NCBI GenBank assembly: GCA_002423435.1
Contig: DIWE01000037.1
Span: forward strand, 3,302 to 30,144
DNA: 26,843 nt
Direction: 5' to 3'
DNA from: Clostridiales bacterium UBA6114
Lineage (GTDB): Bacteria > Bacillota > Clostridia > Oscillospirales > Butyricicoccaceae
The translations under genes and the position numbers were made by a program. Positions within the stretch are counted from its first letter, which is position 1. Each line of letters starts with the position of its first letter. Under the pieces are notes generated by a model. It worked only from the letters and a program-made list of their open reading frames with translations. It had not been told where the DNA came from and searched no databases. Shown piece after piece: positions 17,401 to 25,790 of the stretch.

Positions 17401-18088
17401 GCCGACGCAGCTGAACGAAATGAAGCCGGGTATCCCGCCCGAGGCTGAAAATACGGAAATGAAACCGCAAAAAGACGGCACCGGCAGTACCGGCGGGAGA
17501 AAGGCGGCGCCGAAGCCGTATTTTCTGGAGGGCGAGCGGCCGCTGAATTTCCTCGAACGCGGCATTGCGCATCACCTTGTGATGCAGTTTATCGACTTTT
17601 CCAAGGGCACTGCGCCCGACGGAGTCGAGGAAGAGCTTGCCCGCCTCGAGTCGCGCGGATTTTTGTCCGCCGCGCAGCGCAAAGCGGTCGACAAGCGAAA
17701 GATACTCGCTTTTTTCCGGTCGGATACCGGCAGACGGCTTTACCGGTCGGACGACGTCAGGCGCGAGTTTCGCTTTTCCGTTTTGATGCCGCCGGACGAC
17801 CTTTTGGGCGTGTCCTGCGACGAGGGCGACCCGAGCCGGATTTTGCTGCAGGGCGTCGTCGACTGTATGTTCAAGGAGGACGGCGGGCTTGTCATCATCG
17901 ATTTCAAGACCGACAGGATCGGCGGGGAGGCGCCGTCTAATTGTGCCGCGCGCTACCGCGCGCAGCTTGAGGCGTACGCCCGCGCGATGGAGTGTGTTAC
18001 GGGCCTTACCGTAAAGGAGACGGTGCTCTGGTTTTTCGACCGGGATCTCGCGGTTTCGGTAAAACGCGAAAAAGCCGACTCGAAATAA
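14465..18088 (+). CDS. addA: ATP-dependent helicase/nuclease subunit A
   Basis: This is a 1207-residue UvrD-like SF1 helicase fused to a RecB-type nuclease. It unwinds DNA ends 3'-5' and cuts one strand. Helicase motifs appear in order: Q-like WTDDQQKAI, Walker A SAAAGSGKT (about 23-31), IVTYTNAAAAEM, LVDEYQDTNEVQ (motif II), GDVKQSIYRFRLADP (motif III), MSIHKSKGLEFPIVFLSD (motif V) and ILYVGMTRAKEKLIL (motif VI). The C-terminal nuclease has GVVDCMFKEDGG and VIIDFKTD. ATG at 14465 is preferred: GGAAGGG ends 9 nt before it, whereas the in-frame ATG at 14456 touches that site. It overlaps addB by 11 nt, so synthesis is likely coupled. Confidence 0.96.
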   Translation: MGVKWTDDQQKAIGIRGGSLLVSAAAGSGKTAVLVERVMRRLTDEKDPRDIDEFLIVTYTNAAAAEMRYKFAQAIEDRLWEDPNDRRLSRQLKLLYHASIMTVHSFCLNFLRENFQSAGLSPDFRIADASELLMIKESSIGAVLERAYGELSARPEFSRLVDAFSGMRGDRQLQEVVLSTFEKLQSHPFPGRWMEKRREDFENAGGASVERTTYGAYLFERALATVRGARRFSESALLKIENDPILREKYAPAFENDLGQLDELLGILRGGSWDKAVLCAQGFSFQKLSPVRKFPDEELLAELKASRDACKKMVSLVREKYLPKPEAEIKSELLSVSGVASELFRLVALFDEEFSKEKRRRNLVDFADLEHLAAEILCQSFDPGTGEAVPSEAALAVASRYAEVLVDEYQDTNEVQDLIFRLVSKGSLNLFMVGDVKQSIYRFRLADPSIFLKKLGACADAEDAGGAGHRRVVLSKNFRSRGAVLDAVNFFFSRLMTGTFGELLYDEKERLYQGAEYENEDDERYRTELLLLDMKAPEDSNDEEEDVQKIEAEACLVAGRIEGLLSEPFMVTDADTKKPRQARPSDVVVLLRSAANKAGYFKKALEQRGIAASFGAEGGFFERTEILVMLSLLSVIDNPRKDVELVSVMRSPLYGFSEDELADIRLGALSGDFLDAVRESAKAGNEKCRRFLCDIEDFRGCAADMSVSRLLFHIYNKTGALGLLSALSPGAEREKNLLALFEYAGDYERLSYKGLHSFLSYMEKTAERGEVKKAEENPSDAVTIMSIHKSKGLEFPIVFLSDCAKQFNEDDLKRRVLLHPKLGVGLFCIDPEGAVEYPTLMRLSVEERLRQEMLAEELRILYVGMTRAKEKLILTMALPCVSDSMKKGERMLIGGRLDEAVLSQQRSAAMWLLLPILGDREQTAVKLTVVNRTDLAPSGRYPEEQGKKPEPPVSKEEIGRALSFAYPFSRAASLPSKLTPTQLNEMKPGIPPEAENTEMKPQKDGTGSTGGRKAAPKPYFLEGERPLNFLERGIAHHLVMQFIDFSKGTAPDGVEEELARLESRGFLSAAQRKAVDKRKILAFFRSDTGRRLYRSDDVRREFRFSVLMPPDDLLGVSCDEGDPSRILLQGVVDCMFKEDGGLVIIDFKTDRIGGEAPSNCAARYRAQLEAYARAMECVTGLTVKETVLWFFDRDLAVSVKREKADSK

Positions 18089-18095
18089 AAAAATA

Positions 18096-18124
18096 TTGCA
18101 TTTTAACGGGAGTTATGGTAATAT
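18096..18124 (+). promoter_or_regulatory. Promoter of rpmE
   Basis: TTGCAT (18096-18101), a 17-nt spacer and TAATAT (18119-18124), with an extended -10 TGG directly upstream of the TAATAT. It starts 7 nt after the addA stop codon, so rpmE can be transcribed independently of addBA. Confidence 0.78.
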
Positions 18125-18167
18125 CACTTCATGACTGTAAAGCAGGATAAAAAGAGGTGAGAGCGAA

Positions 18168-18374
18168 ATGAAAGAGGGAATTCATCCGAAATATCAGCAG
18201 ACGACAATCCATTGTGCCTGCGGAGAGGTGATCGAAACCGGCTCCACGAGAAAGGACATCCGCGTTGAAATCTGCTCGAAATGCCATCCCTTCTTTACCG
18301 GAAAGCAGAAGCTGGTCGATACCGGCGGACGCGTCGACCGTTTCAAGAAAAAGTTTGGTCTTGAGAACAAATAA
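18168..18374 (+). CDS. rpmE: 50S ribosomal protein L31 (zinc-binding type)
   Basis: This is a 68-residue protein of the large ribosomal subunit, sitting near the central protuberance. It is the zinc-binding form: Cys16-x-Cys18 (IHCACGEV) and Cys36-x2-Cys39 (EICSKCHPFF) make up the metal site. In many bacteria such L31 acts as a zinc store and is replaced by a Cys-free paralogue when zinc is scarce; no paralogue is in this window. The C-terminal DTGGRVDRFKKKFG is a family signature. ATG at 18168 follows GAGGTGAG by 6 nt. It has its own promoter and terminator, making a single-gene unit. Confidence 0.97.
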   Translation: MKEGIHPKYQQTTIHCACGEVIETGSTRKDIRVEICSKCHPFFTGKQKLVDTGGRVDRFKKKFGLENK

Positions 18375-18378
18375 GGAT

Positions 18379-18409
18379 AAAAGCCCGCGGGTTTACCCGC
18401 GGGCTTTTT
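18379..18409 (+). terminator. Rho-independent terminator of rpmE
   Basis: AAAAGCCCGCGGG (18379-18391), loop TTTA, and CCCGCGGGCTTTT (18396-18408) with a run of five T. The perfect 13-bp stem begins 4 nt after the rpmE stop. Confidence 0.93.
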
Positions 18410-18504
18410 GCGCGAAGACACTCTTTCGCGCATCAAAACGCAGTCTGATACCCTCAGAGAACGGCAAAACAAGCTCAAAGAGCGGTGTGGAACCGGATAA
18501 AATA

Positions 18505-18523
18505 TGGTACAATATAATATAAT
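18505..18523 (+). promoter_or_regulatory. Probable promoter of the hflX transcription unit
   Basis: Extended -10 TGGTACAAT (18505-18513), immediately followed by two overlapping TATAAT matches (18513-18518 and 18518-18523). No consensus -35 is found at 16-18 nt. The hflX start is 28 nt further on. Confidence 0.5.
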
Positions 18524-18551
18524 AGAATTCTGAAAGCGCGGAGGGTGAGAC

Positions 18552-19826
18552 TTGGAAGGAGTAACGCAGAGGGAAGATGCCGAGCGGGCGGTTTTGGCGG
18601 GGCTTTCGTCCCGCGCGCTGCCGGACGACGAGAATTCCGACGACAACACGATGGACGAGCTCGAGGAGCTCCTGAAAACGGCGGGCGGGACCTGCATTGC
18701 AAGGGTGATCCAGACACGGCCGTCCCCGGACCCGAAAACCTTTATCGGCGAAGGGAAGGCGCTGGAGATCAGAGAGTTTGCGAAGGAAAACGACGCCTCA
18801 CTGATCGTCTTCGACAACGACATCAGCCCGTCGCAGACAAGGGCGCTCGAGGAGGCGACCGGGGTCCGCGTCATCGACCGCAGCACGCTGATCCTGGACA
18901 TCTTCGCCTCCCGTGCGCGGACGAAGGAAGGAAAGCTCCAGGTCGAATACGCGCAGTACAAGTACCTCCTGCCGCGCCTGACCGGCATGTGGCAGCACCT
19001 GGTCCGCCAGACGTCCTCCGGCGGGAAAAGCCCGATCGGTACCCGCGGCCCGGGCGAAACGCAGCTTGAAACCGACAGGAGGCATATGCGCGAGCGTCTG
19101 AAAAAGGTCGGGGAGGAGCTCGAAAAGGTAAAAGAGGTGCGGGCAAACCAGCGCCGCAGGCGCCAGAAGACCGGCATCCCGTTGGTCGCGATCGTCGGCT
19201 ACACCAACGCCGGGAAATCGACGCTCTTAAACACGCTGACCGGCTCCCGGATCGAGGCGAACGATCGCCTTTTCGACACGCTCGACCCGACGACGCGCCT
19301 TTTGAAAATCAGCGATTCGCAGGAGATCGTCCTTTCGGACACCGTCGGGTTTATCAAAAAGCTGCCGCACCACCTGATCGAGGCGTTTAAGGCGACGCTG
19401 GAGGAACTCACTTATGCGGATCTTCTCCTTCACGTCGTCGACCTTTCAAACCCCGAGCACCGCATGCAGGAGGAGGTCGTCGACAAGCTGGTTTCCGAGC
19501 TCGGGGCCGAGAAGACCCCGCTGATCCGCGTATACAACAAATGCGACAGGGCTCCCCTCGACCATTATTTAAACGGAAGGGACTCGGTGCTGATCTCGGC
19601 CAAAACCGGCGCGGGACTTGACCTGTTAAAGGAAAAGATCACGGCGGCGCTTTCGAAAACAACGCATCGCGTTTCTTTTCTCCTGCCCTACGAGGCGTCG
19701 AAGGTCCTCGATATGCTGTATAGTCACGCGGACGTAAAAAAAGCCGAATATCAGGACCGGGGCATCCAGATCGAGGCTCTCTGCAACGGCAGGGTGCTCG
19801 ACAGCATCCGCGAATGGGTGAAGTAA
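18552..19826 (+). CDS. hflX: Ribosome-associated GTPase HflX
   Basis: This is a 424-residue GTPase that binds the 50S subunit and splits stalled or hibernating ribosomes. The N-terminal HflX domain has the family stretches DPKTFIGEGKA and FDNDISPSQTRALE, and a central GTRGPGETQLETDRR. It leads through a basic coiled coil (about 170-200) into the G domain: GYTNAGKSTLLN (G1, about 217-228), DTVGFIKKLP (G3) and NKCD (G4). The start is TTG at 18552, directly downstream of GAGGGTGAG (18541-18549). No start upstream fits better. The IMPACT-family gene begins right after the stop codon (TAAATG), so the two are probably translated together. Confidence 0.94.
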   Translation: MEGVTQREDAERAVLAGLSSRALPDDENSDDNTMDELEELLKTAGGTCIARVIQTRPSPDPKTFIGEGKALEIREFAKENDASLIVFDNDISPSQTRALEEATGVRVIDRSTLILDIFASRARTKEGKLQVEYAQYKYLLPRLTGMWQHLVRQTSSGGKSPIGTRGPGETQLETDRRHMRERLKKVGEELEKVKEVRANQRRRRQKTGIPLVAIVGYTNAGKSTLLNTLTGSRIEANDRLFDTLDPTTRLLKISDSQEIVLSDTVGFIKKLPHHLIEAFKATLEELTYADLLLHVVDLSNPEHRMQEEVVDKLVSELGAEKTPLIRVYNKCDRAPLDHYLNGRDSVLISAKTGAGLDLLKEKITAALSKTTHRVSFLLPYEASKVLDMLYSHADVKKAEYQDRGIQIEALCNGRVLDSIREWVK

Positions 19827-20465
19827 ATGGACAGCATCAGAGTGCCGTTTGAAAACGCCGAATGCGAGCTTAATGAGAAAAAATCGCGCTTTATCGGCCG
19901 CATGCTCCGCGTAGCGTCCGCCGCCGAGGCGGCGGAGCGGATCGCGGAAATCAAAAGGAAGCATTACGACGCGACCCACAACGTTTACGCTTATATTCTG
20001 CGCGACGGGGGCATGCGTTATTCCGACGACGGGGAGCCGCAGGGGACGGCGGGAATGCCGGTCTTAAACGTGCTGCAGCGCGAAAACATGTCCGACTCCC
20101 TTTGCGTCGTCACCCGCTATTTCGGCGGAATCCTGCTCGGCGCCGGCGGACTTTCGCGCGCTTACACGGCCGCGGCAAAGCAGGCGCTTGTAAAGGCCGG
20201 CGTTGCCATGTTGAGGCCGCACCGCGTGCTGTCCGTCTCGTGCTCCTACCGCGATTATCAGCTCCTGCAAAATTTGCTTGTAAACTTCGGCCTCTGCGCC
20301 GGCGATATATCTTACGACGCCGGCGTTTACTTTTTTGTCCCGGTCCCGTCTGAGAGGGCGGAGGAGCTTCAGGGCAGGATCGGCGACGCGACGGCGGGCC
20401 GCGCGAAGGTCGCGGATGTCGGGGAGAAGTACCTCCCGGAAAAAATTAATAAAAAATTCAAATAA
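19827..20465 (+). CDS. YigZ/IMPACT family protein
   Basis: This is a 212-residue protein of the UPF0029/IMPACT family (YigZ in E. coli, YvyE in B. subtilis). The N-terminal UPF0029 domain shows EKKSRFIGRM, ATHNVYAYIL, YSDDGEPQGTAGMP and VVTRYFGGILLGAGGLSRAY, all highly conserved. The C-terminal 70 residues match the smaller ferredoxin-like domain. Bacterial members have no settled biochemical role; eukaryotic IMPACT regulates the GCN2 kinase, and ribosome or translation links have been proposed. The gene starts at the base after the hflX stop (TAAATG) without a clear binding site of its own, pointing to translational coupling with a ribosome-rescue GTPase. Confidence 0.92.
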   Translation: MDSIRVPFENAECELNEKKSRFIGRMLRVASAAEAAERIAEIKRKHYDATHNVYAYILRDGGMRYSDDGEPQGTAGMPVLNVLQRENMSDSLCVVTRYFGGILLGAGGLSRAYTAAAKQALVKAGVAMLRPHRVLSVSCSYRDYQLLQNLLVNFGLCAGDISYDAGVYFFVPVPSERAEELQGRIGDATAGRAKVADVGEKYLPEKINKKFK

Positions 20466-20538
20466 AAAAAGAGGAAATCGGCGGTTTCGCAGCGTATATA
20501 AGAAAAGAAGGTGTTTTTTGCAGGAAGGGGGCATCATT

Positions 20539-21543
20539 GTGACGCCGAGGGAAAGAATGGAGGAAGTCGAGCGGCTGATTTTGTCCGGGCGCGCGGCTCA
20601 TTCCAAAGACTCCAAGGGACGACTCGTCCCGGAGGAGGAATGCATGGTGCGCACCTGCTATATGCGCGACCGCGACCGCATCATCCACTCGAAGGCTTTC
20701 CGGCGCTTAAAGCACAAGACGCAGGTCTTCTTAAGCCCCGAGGGCGACCATTACCGCACGCGCCTGACCCACACGCTGGAGGTTTCCCAGATTTCCCGGA
20801 CGATCGCGCGCGCTTTGTCCCTTAACGAGGATTTGACGGAAGCGACGGCGCTCGGCCACGACCTCGGGCACACCCCCTTCGGCCACGCGGGGGAGCGGGC
20901 GCTCGAAGAGATATCCGGCGTCGGGTTTTCCCACAACGAGCAAAGCGCCCGCGTCGTCACCCGGATCGAAAACAACGGCCGCGGGCTGAACCTGACCTGC
21001 GAGGTGATCGACGGGATCCGCTGCCACACCGGCAAAAAGCGCGCGGACACCTTGGAGGGCAGGATCATCCATTACGCCGACCGGATCGCTTATGTAAACC
21101 ACGATATCGACGACGCGCTGCGCGCGGGGATCTTAAAGCCGGACGAGCTTCCGCGCGACATCTGCGATATTTTGGGCCAGACGCACAGGCAGCGGATCAA
21201 CACGCTCGTGCTGTCCGCGATTTCCGAAAGCGCAGAAAAGGACGACATCGCTCTTACAAAGGAGGCGGGCGACGCGATGGACAAGCTTCGGGAGTTCATG
21301 TTCGAGCGCGTTTACAGAAACCCCGTCGCAAAGGGCGAGGAAAAAAAGGGGATTGAAATCCTAAAGCGGCTTTACGAGTATTTCTTAAAACACGTGGACA
21401 AGCTGCCGGACGAATACCGGATCATCGCGGAGGAAGACGGGGCCCCGCGCGCCATATGCGACTACATCGCGGGGATGACCGACCGCTTCGCGATCGCGGT
21501 TTTTTCCGATGTTTTTATTCCGAAGGGCTGGCAGCGTGTGTAA
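20539..21543 (+). CDS. dgt: dGTPase-like HD-domain triphosphohydrolase
   Basis: This is a 334-residue HD-superfamily enzyme. Members release triphosphate from dGTP or other dNTPs and so affect dNTP pools. Conserved parts are RDRDRIIHSKAFRRLKHKTQ (about 42-61), HYRTRLTHTLEVSQI with the first metal-binding His, the HD pair in LGHDLGHTPFGHAGE (about 109-123), and a distal Asp in IIHYADRIAYVNHDIDD. GTG at 20539 is chosen: AGGAAGGGG ends 8 nt before it, and the resulting MTPRERMEEVERL fits clostridial homologues. A TTG at 20518 behind AAGGTG is an alternative adding 7 residues. The actual dNTP specificity cannot be read from sequence. Confidence 0.9.
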   Translation: MTPRERMEEVERLILSGRAAHSKDSKGRLVPEEECMVRTCYMRDRDRIIHSKAFRRLKHKTQVFLSPEGDHYRTRLTHTLEVSQISRTIARALSLNEDLTEATALGHDLGHTPFGHAGERALEEISGVGFSHNEQSARVVTRIENNGRGLNLTCEVIDGIRCHTGKKRADTLEGRIIHYADRIAYVNHDIDDALRAGILKPDELPRDICDILGQTHRQRINTLVLSAISESAEKDDIALTKEAGDAMDKLREFMFERVYRNPVAKGEEKKGIEILKRLYEYFLKHVDKLPDEYRIIAEEDGAPRAICDYIAGMTDRFAIAVFSDVFIPKGWQRV

Positions 21544-21660
21544 AACGGGATATATCGGAAGAGCAATCGTGTAAAGTGGTATAGTTTTACCGAAAACTGG
21601 AAAATATAAAGTAAAATGAATGTAAAGGCGCCGTTTTGCCCGGCAATAGGCATGTTTTTG

Positions 21661-21669
21661 TGATAAAAT
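21661..21669 (+). promoter_or_regulatory. Extended -10 promoter of the dnaG-rpoD operon
   Basis: TGATAAAAT is an extended -10 element placed 39 nt before the dnaG start. A TTGCCC at 21636-21641 is 22 nt away, too far for a normal -35. The 164-nt spacer behind the dGTPase gene has no clear terminator, so read-through from upstream may also contribute. Confidence 0.5.
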
Positions 21670-21707
21670 GGCGTAAAAACGTATTTTAAAGAAAGGAGGC
21701 GTAAAAT

Positions 21708-23461
21708 TTGTTTCCGGACAGCTTTATAGACGAGCTTGTATCGCGCTGCGATATCGTCGATATTGTGTCCCGCTATGTGGCTTTGAAAAAAAGCGGGACA
21801 AATTTTTTCGGGCTTTGCCCGTTCCACTCGGAAAAAACGCCCTCCTTCTCGGTTTCCCCGGACAAGCAGATCTACCATTGCTTCGGCTGCTCGAAAGGCG
21901 GCGGGGTTTTAAGCTTCATCATGAACATCGAGAACCTCGATTTTGTGGACGCCGTCCGGTTTCTGGCAAAAATCGCGAATATGGAGGTGCCGGAGGACGG
22001 AAACACCCCCGACCTCCATGCGAAGAGGCAGCGGCTGTACAGCCTAAACCGCGAGGCCGCGCGCTTTTTTCACAATAACCTGTCCTCGGACGCGGGAAGG
22101 CCGGCGCTTTCCTATTTCGAAAAACGCGGGCTTTCCACGAGAACCATCCGGAATTTCGGGCTCGGCCACGCGCCGGACGCATGGGACGCGCTGATTCAGG
22201 AAATGCTTGCAAAGGGCTTTTCTAAGGGCGAGCTTTTAGATGCCGGGCTGGTTGTGAAAAACGCGAAGGGCGGCGTTTACGACCGTTTCCGAAACCGCGT
22301 GATGTTCCCGATCATCGATCTGCGCGGGGATGTGATCGGGTTCGGCGGCAGGGTTTTGGACCAGTCGCTGCCGAAATATCTAAACTCGCCCGACACCGTG
22401 GTCTTCAATAAAAGCCGGAACCTTTTCGCGCTGAATATCGCCAAGAAATCGAAAAGCCGCACGATCATTCTGGCCGAGGGGTATATGGACGTGATCGCGC
22501 TGCATCAGGCGGGCTTCGTAAATGCGGTCGCGTCGCTCGGAACCTCCCTGACCGAGGACCAGGCCCGGCTGATTGTCCGCTACGCCGACAATGCGGTCAT
22601 TGCCTACGATGCGGACGAGGCCGGGAAGAAAGCGTCGCTGCGCGCGATAGAAATTTTGAAAAAGACAGGGGTAAACGTGAAAATCCTTCGCATTCCGGGG
22701 GCTAAAGATCCGGATGAATTCATAAAATCAAATGGGGCGGATGCGTTTTCGGCGCTTTTAAACCGCTCGGAAAATCATATCGAGTATCGTCTTTACGACT
22801 TGAGGGCAAAATACAACCTGACTCAGGATGAAGACCGGGTCGCCTATTTAAAAGCGGCGGCAAAGCTCCTTTCGACCGTCGAAAGCCCGGTCGAGCGCGA
22901 GATTTACGCGTCCCGCGTGGCGGAGGATACAAAAATCTCGGTCGCGGGCATGCTCGGCGAAATCAAAAAAGAATGGGCAAACCGTGAGCGCAGGATAAAG
23001 CGTGAGGAAAAACGCGTCGCCTTGGCGCCGGCAAAAGCGATGCAGCCGAAGGAAAAAGCGCTTCAGTATGAAAACGTGCGCTCCGCGGCCGCGGAGGAGG
23101 GGCTTTTGAGTTTGATCTTTTTCGATCCGTCCTACATCCCGAAGGCGTCGAGCCGGATTTCGCCCGGCGAGTTTTCGTCAAAGCTGCTCGGCAGGATTTA
23201 CAGTCTCGCGTCCGAGCGGTACGGCGACGGAAGGCCCGTCACGCTCGCGTCGATGGAGGACAGCATAAGCGCCGAGGAGGCCGCGCATCTTTCGAAGGTG
23301 CTGTCAAAACCGTTTAAGGGGCTGGAGGCAGAAAAGGCGCTTTCCGACTACATAAGCATTATAAAACTTCAGTCGCTTAAAGCGGAGGAAACCGATGAAC
23401 AGTCTCTCCTTTCGGCGCAGCTTAAATATAGAGAAAAAAAGGGTTACGGAGGAAACAGGGT

Positions 23462-23465
<4 letters not shown>
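21708..23465 (+). CDS. dnaG: DNA primase
   Basis: This is a 585-residue primase that makes the RNA primers for replication. The N-terminal zinc ribbon is Cys37-x2-His40-x17-Cys58-x2-Cys61. The TOPRIM catalytic core carries ILAEGYMDVIALHQAG (acidic Glu) and AYDADEAGKKA (DxD). The RNA-polymerase-like part includes GFGGRVLDQSLPKYLNSPDT. The C-terminal helical region, about 430-585, would bind the DnaB/DnaC helicase. The start is TTG at 21708, 8 nt after a full AAAGGAGG. The stop overlaps the rpoD start by ATGA. The arrangement matches the macromolecular synthesis operon of B. subtilis (dnaG-sigA) but lacks rpsU. Confidence 0.97.
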
Positions 23466-24577
<1,112 letters not shown>

Positions 24578-24644
24578 ACGCGCGCCTTATAATCGCAAAA
24601 GCCGCCCCGTTAGGAACATAAAACGGCGCTTTCCGGGCGGGCGC

Positions 24645-24665
24645 GCGGCCGAATACGGCCGCTTT
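24645..24665 (+). terminator. GC-rich hairpin after rpoD, possible terminator or attenuator
   Basis: GCGGCCG (24645-24651), loop AATA, CGGCCGC (24656-24662), then only TTT. It sits 67 nt after rpoD in a 167-nt spacer that also holds flanking GCGC-rich inverted repeats. The short T-run makes termination weak at best. Confidence 0.35.
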
Positions 24666-24744
24666 AAGCGGCGCGCTACATAACGCGTGCCGGATGGCAA
24701 AGTACAAAGACCGCAAAAAGAAAGAAAGGCGGGAAACATAAGGG

Positions 24745-25029
24745 ATGAGCGACAAAATCAGGGATAAAAAGCTGGACGATCTGTTTGAGGCGATCCTCAG
24801 GCTTTCGACTGTTGACGACTGCTATAATTTTTTTGAGGACCTTTGCACAATCCCGGAGCTTCTGGCCATGGAGCAGCGCTTCCAGGTCGCGAAAATGCTT
24901 TCCGAAGGGCATGTCTACAGCGATATCGTAAAAGAGACGGGCGCGTCCACGGCGACGATCAGCCGCGTGAACAAGTGCCTTCATTACGGGATGGACGGCT
25001 ATAAAAAAGCCCTGGGACAAAAGCCATGA
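24745..25029 (+). CDS. TrpR-like helix-turn-helix protein YerC/YecD
   Basis: This is a 94-residue DNA-binding protein of the YerC/YecD family, a firmicute branch of the TrpR repressor superfamily. The helical core reads LDDLFEAILRLSTVDDCYNF and FFEDLCTIPELLAMEQRFQV. The helix-turn-helix is MLSEGHVYSDIVKETGASTATISRVN (residues about 52-76), with a typical recognition helix in its second half. The tryptophan-sensing function of TrpR is not conserved in this family; its targets and ligand are largely unknown. The likely binding site is AAAGGCGGG about 10 nt upstream, with a closer AAGGG abutting the ATG. It overlaps the downstream methyltransferase gene by ATGA, so they share a transcript. Confidence 0.9.
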   Translation: MSDKIRDKKLDDLFEAILRLSTVDDCYNFFEDLCTIPELLAMEQRFQVAKMLSEGHVYSDIVKETGASTATISRVNKCLHYGMDGYKKALGQKP

Positions 25030-25775
25030 ACGCCTACTCGACTCTCGCGGCCTTTTACAACGAATTAAACAGGGACGTGCCTTATGAGAAGTGGGCGGAC
25101 TTCATCGAAAAGGTCTTCAGGCGCCACCGCGTGTCGCCCAGGCTTATCCTGGATCTCGCCTGCGGCACGGGGACGCTGTCGTACTTAATGTCAAAACGCG
25201 GATATGAGATGATCGCGTCCGATCAGTCGGTCGAGATGCTGAACGTCGCGCGCGAGAAATGCGGGGAGCTTTCCGTACCGCCCGTTTTTATAAACCAGCG
25301 GATGCAGGGACTGGACCTTTTCGGTACGGTCGACGCGGTTTTGTGCTGCCTCGACAGCATAAACTACCTGACGGAATACCGCGACCTTGTAAAATGCTTT
25401 CAGGGGGTCCACCTTTTCCTGGAACCGGGCGGGCTCTTTCTTTTTGACGTAAACACCCCCCGAAAGCTCAGGAATCTTTCGGGAAGGGCGTTTATTTCGG
25501 AAGGGGAAGGCGTATACTGTGCATGGCGCGCGGCTTTCTTCGAAAAACAAAAGCTATGCCGCTATGATTTCGACATTTTTGCGGAGGAAAACGGGGCCTG
25601 GAAGCGGTCGGATGAGACACATTTCGAGCGCGCCTACAGCGTTTTGGAGCTCGGCGGCGCGCTTAAGGAGGCGGGCTTTCGCGAAAACCCCTTCCTGTAC
25701 GGGGAGCTTAAGCTGAAGGCGCCGAACGAGGCCGACGGCAGGGTCTTCTTTGCGGTGAAGAAAGAAAAAGAATAA
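25026..25775 (+). CDS. Class I SAM-dependent methyltransferase
   Basis: This is a 249-residue soluble methyltransferase of the Methyltransf_25 type. Motif I is ILDLACGTGTLSYLM (about residues 41-55). The acidic end of strand 2 is MIASDQSVEMLNVAR, motif III contains DAVLCCLDSINYLTEY, and motif IV contains GGLFLFDVNTPRKLR. The substrate cannot be predicted. The C-terminal beta-strands (FERAYSVLELGGALKEAGF) are standard for the family. ATG at 25026 overlaps the stop of the YerC-like gene by 4 nt. hslO follows after a gap of about 15 nt. Nothing nearby points to a substrate class. Confidence 0.88.
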   Translation: MNAYSTLAAFYNELNRDVPYEKWADFIEKVFRRHRVSPRLILDLACGTGTLSYLMSKRGYEMIASDQSVEMLNVAREKCGELSVPPVFINQRMQGLDLFGTVDAVLCCLDSINYLTEYRDLVKCFQGVHLFLEPGGLFLFDVNTPRKLRNLSGRAFISEGEGVYCAWRAAFFEKQKLCRYDFDIFAEENGAWKRSDETHFERAYSVLELGGALKEAGFRENPFLYGELKLKAPNEADGRVFFAVKKEKE

Positions 25776-25790
25776 GGAATGGTCATATCA

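Noticed and set aside
18194..19177. Minus-strand open frame of 327 codons opposite rpmE and hflX
   Set aside because: It spans two well-identified genes and the rpmE terminator on the other strand, and its Ser/Arg/Pro-rich composition is typical of the antisense of GC-rich coding DNA.
21583..21598. AGTTTT-ACCG-AAAACT hairpin after the dGTPase gene as a terminator
   Set aside because: The stem is only 6 bp, AT-rich and not followed by a T-run.
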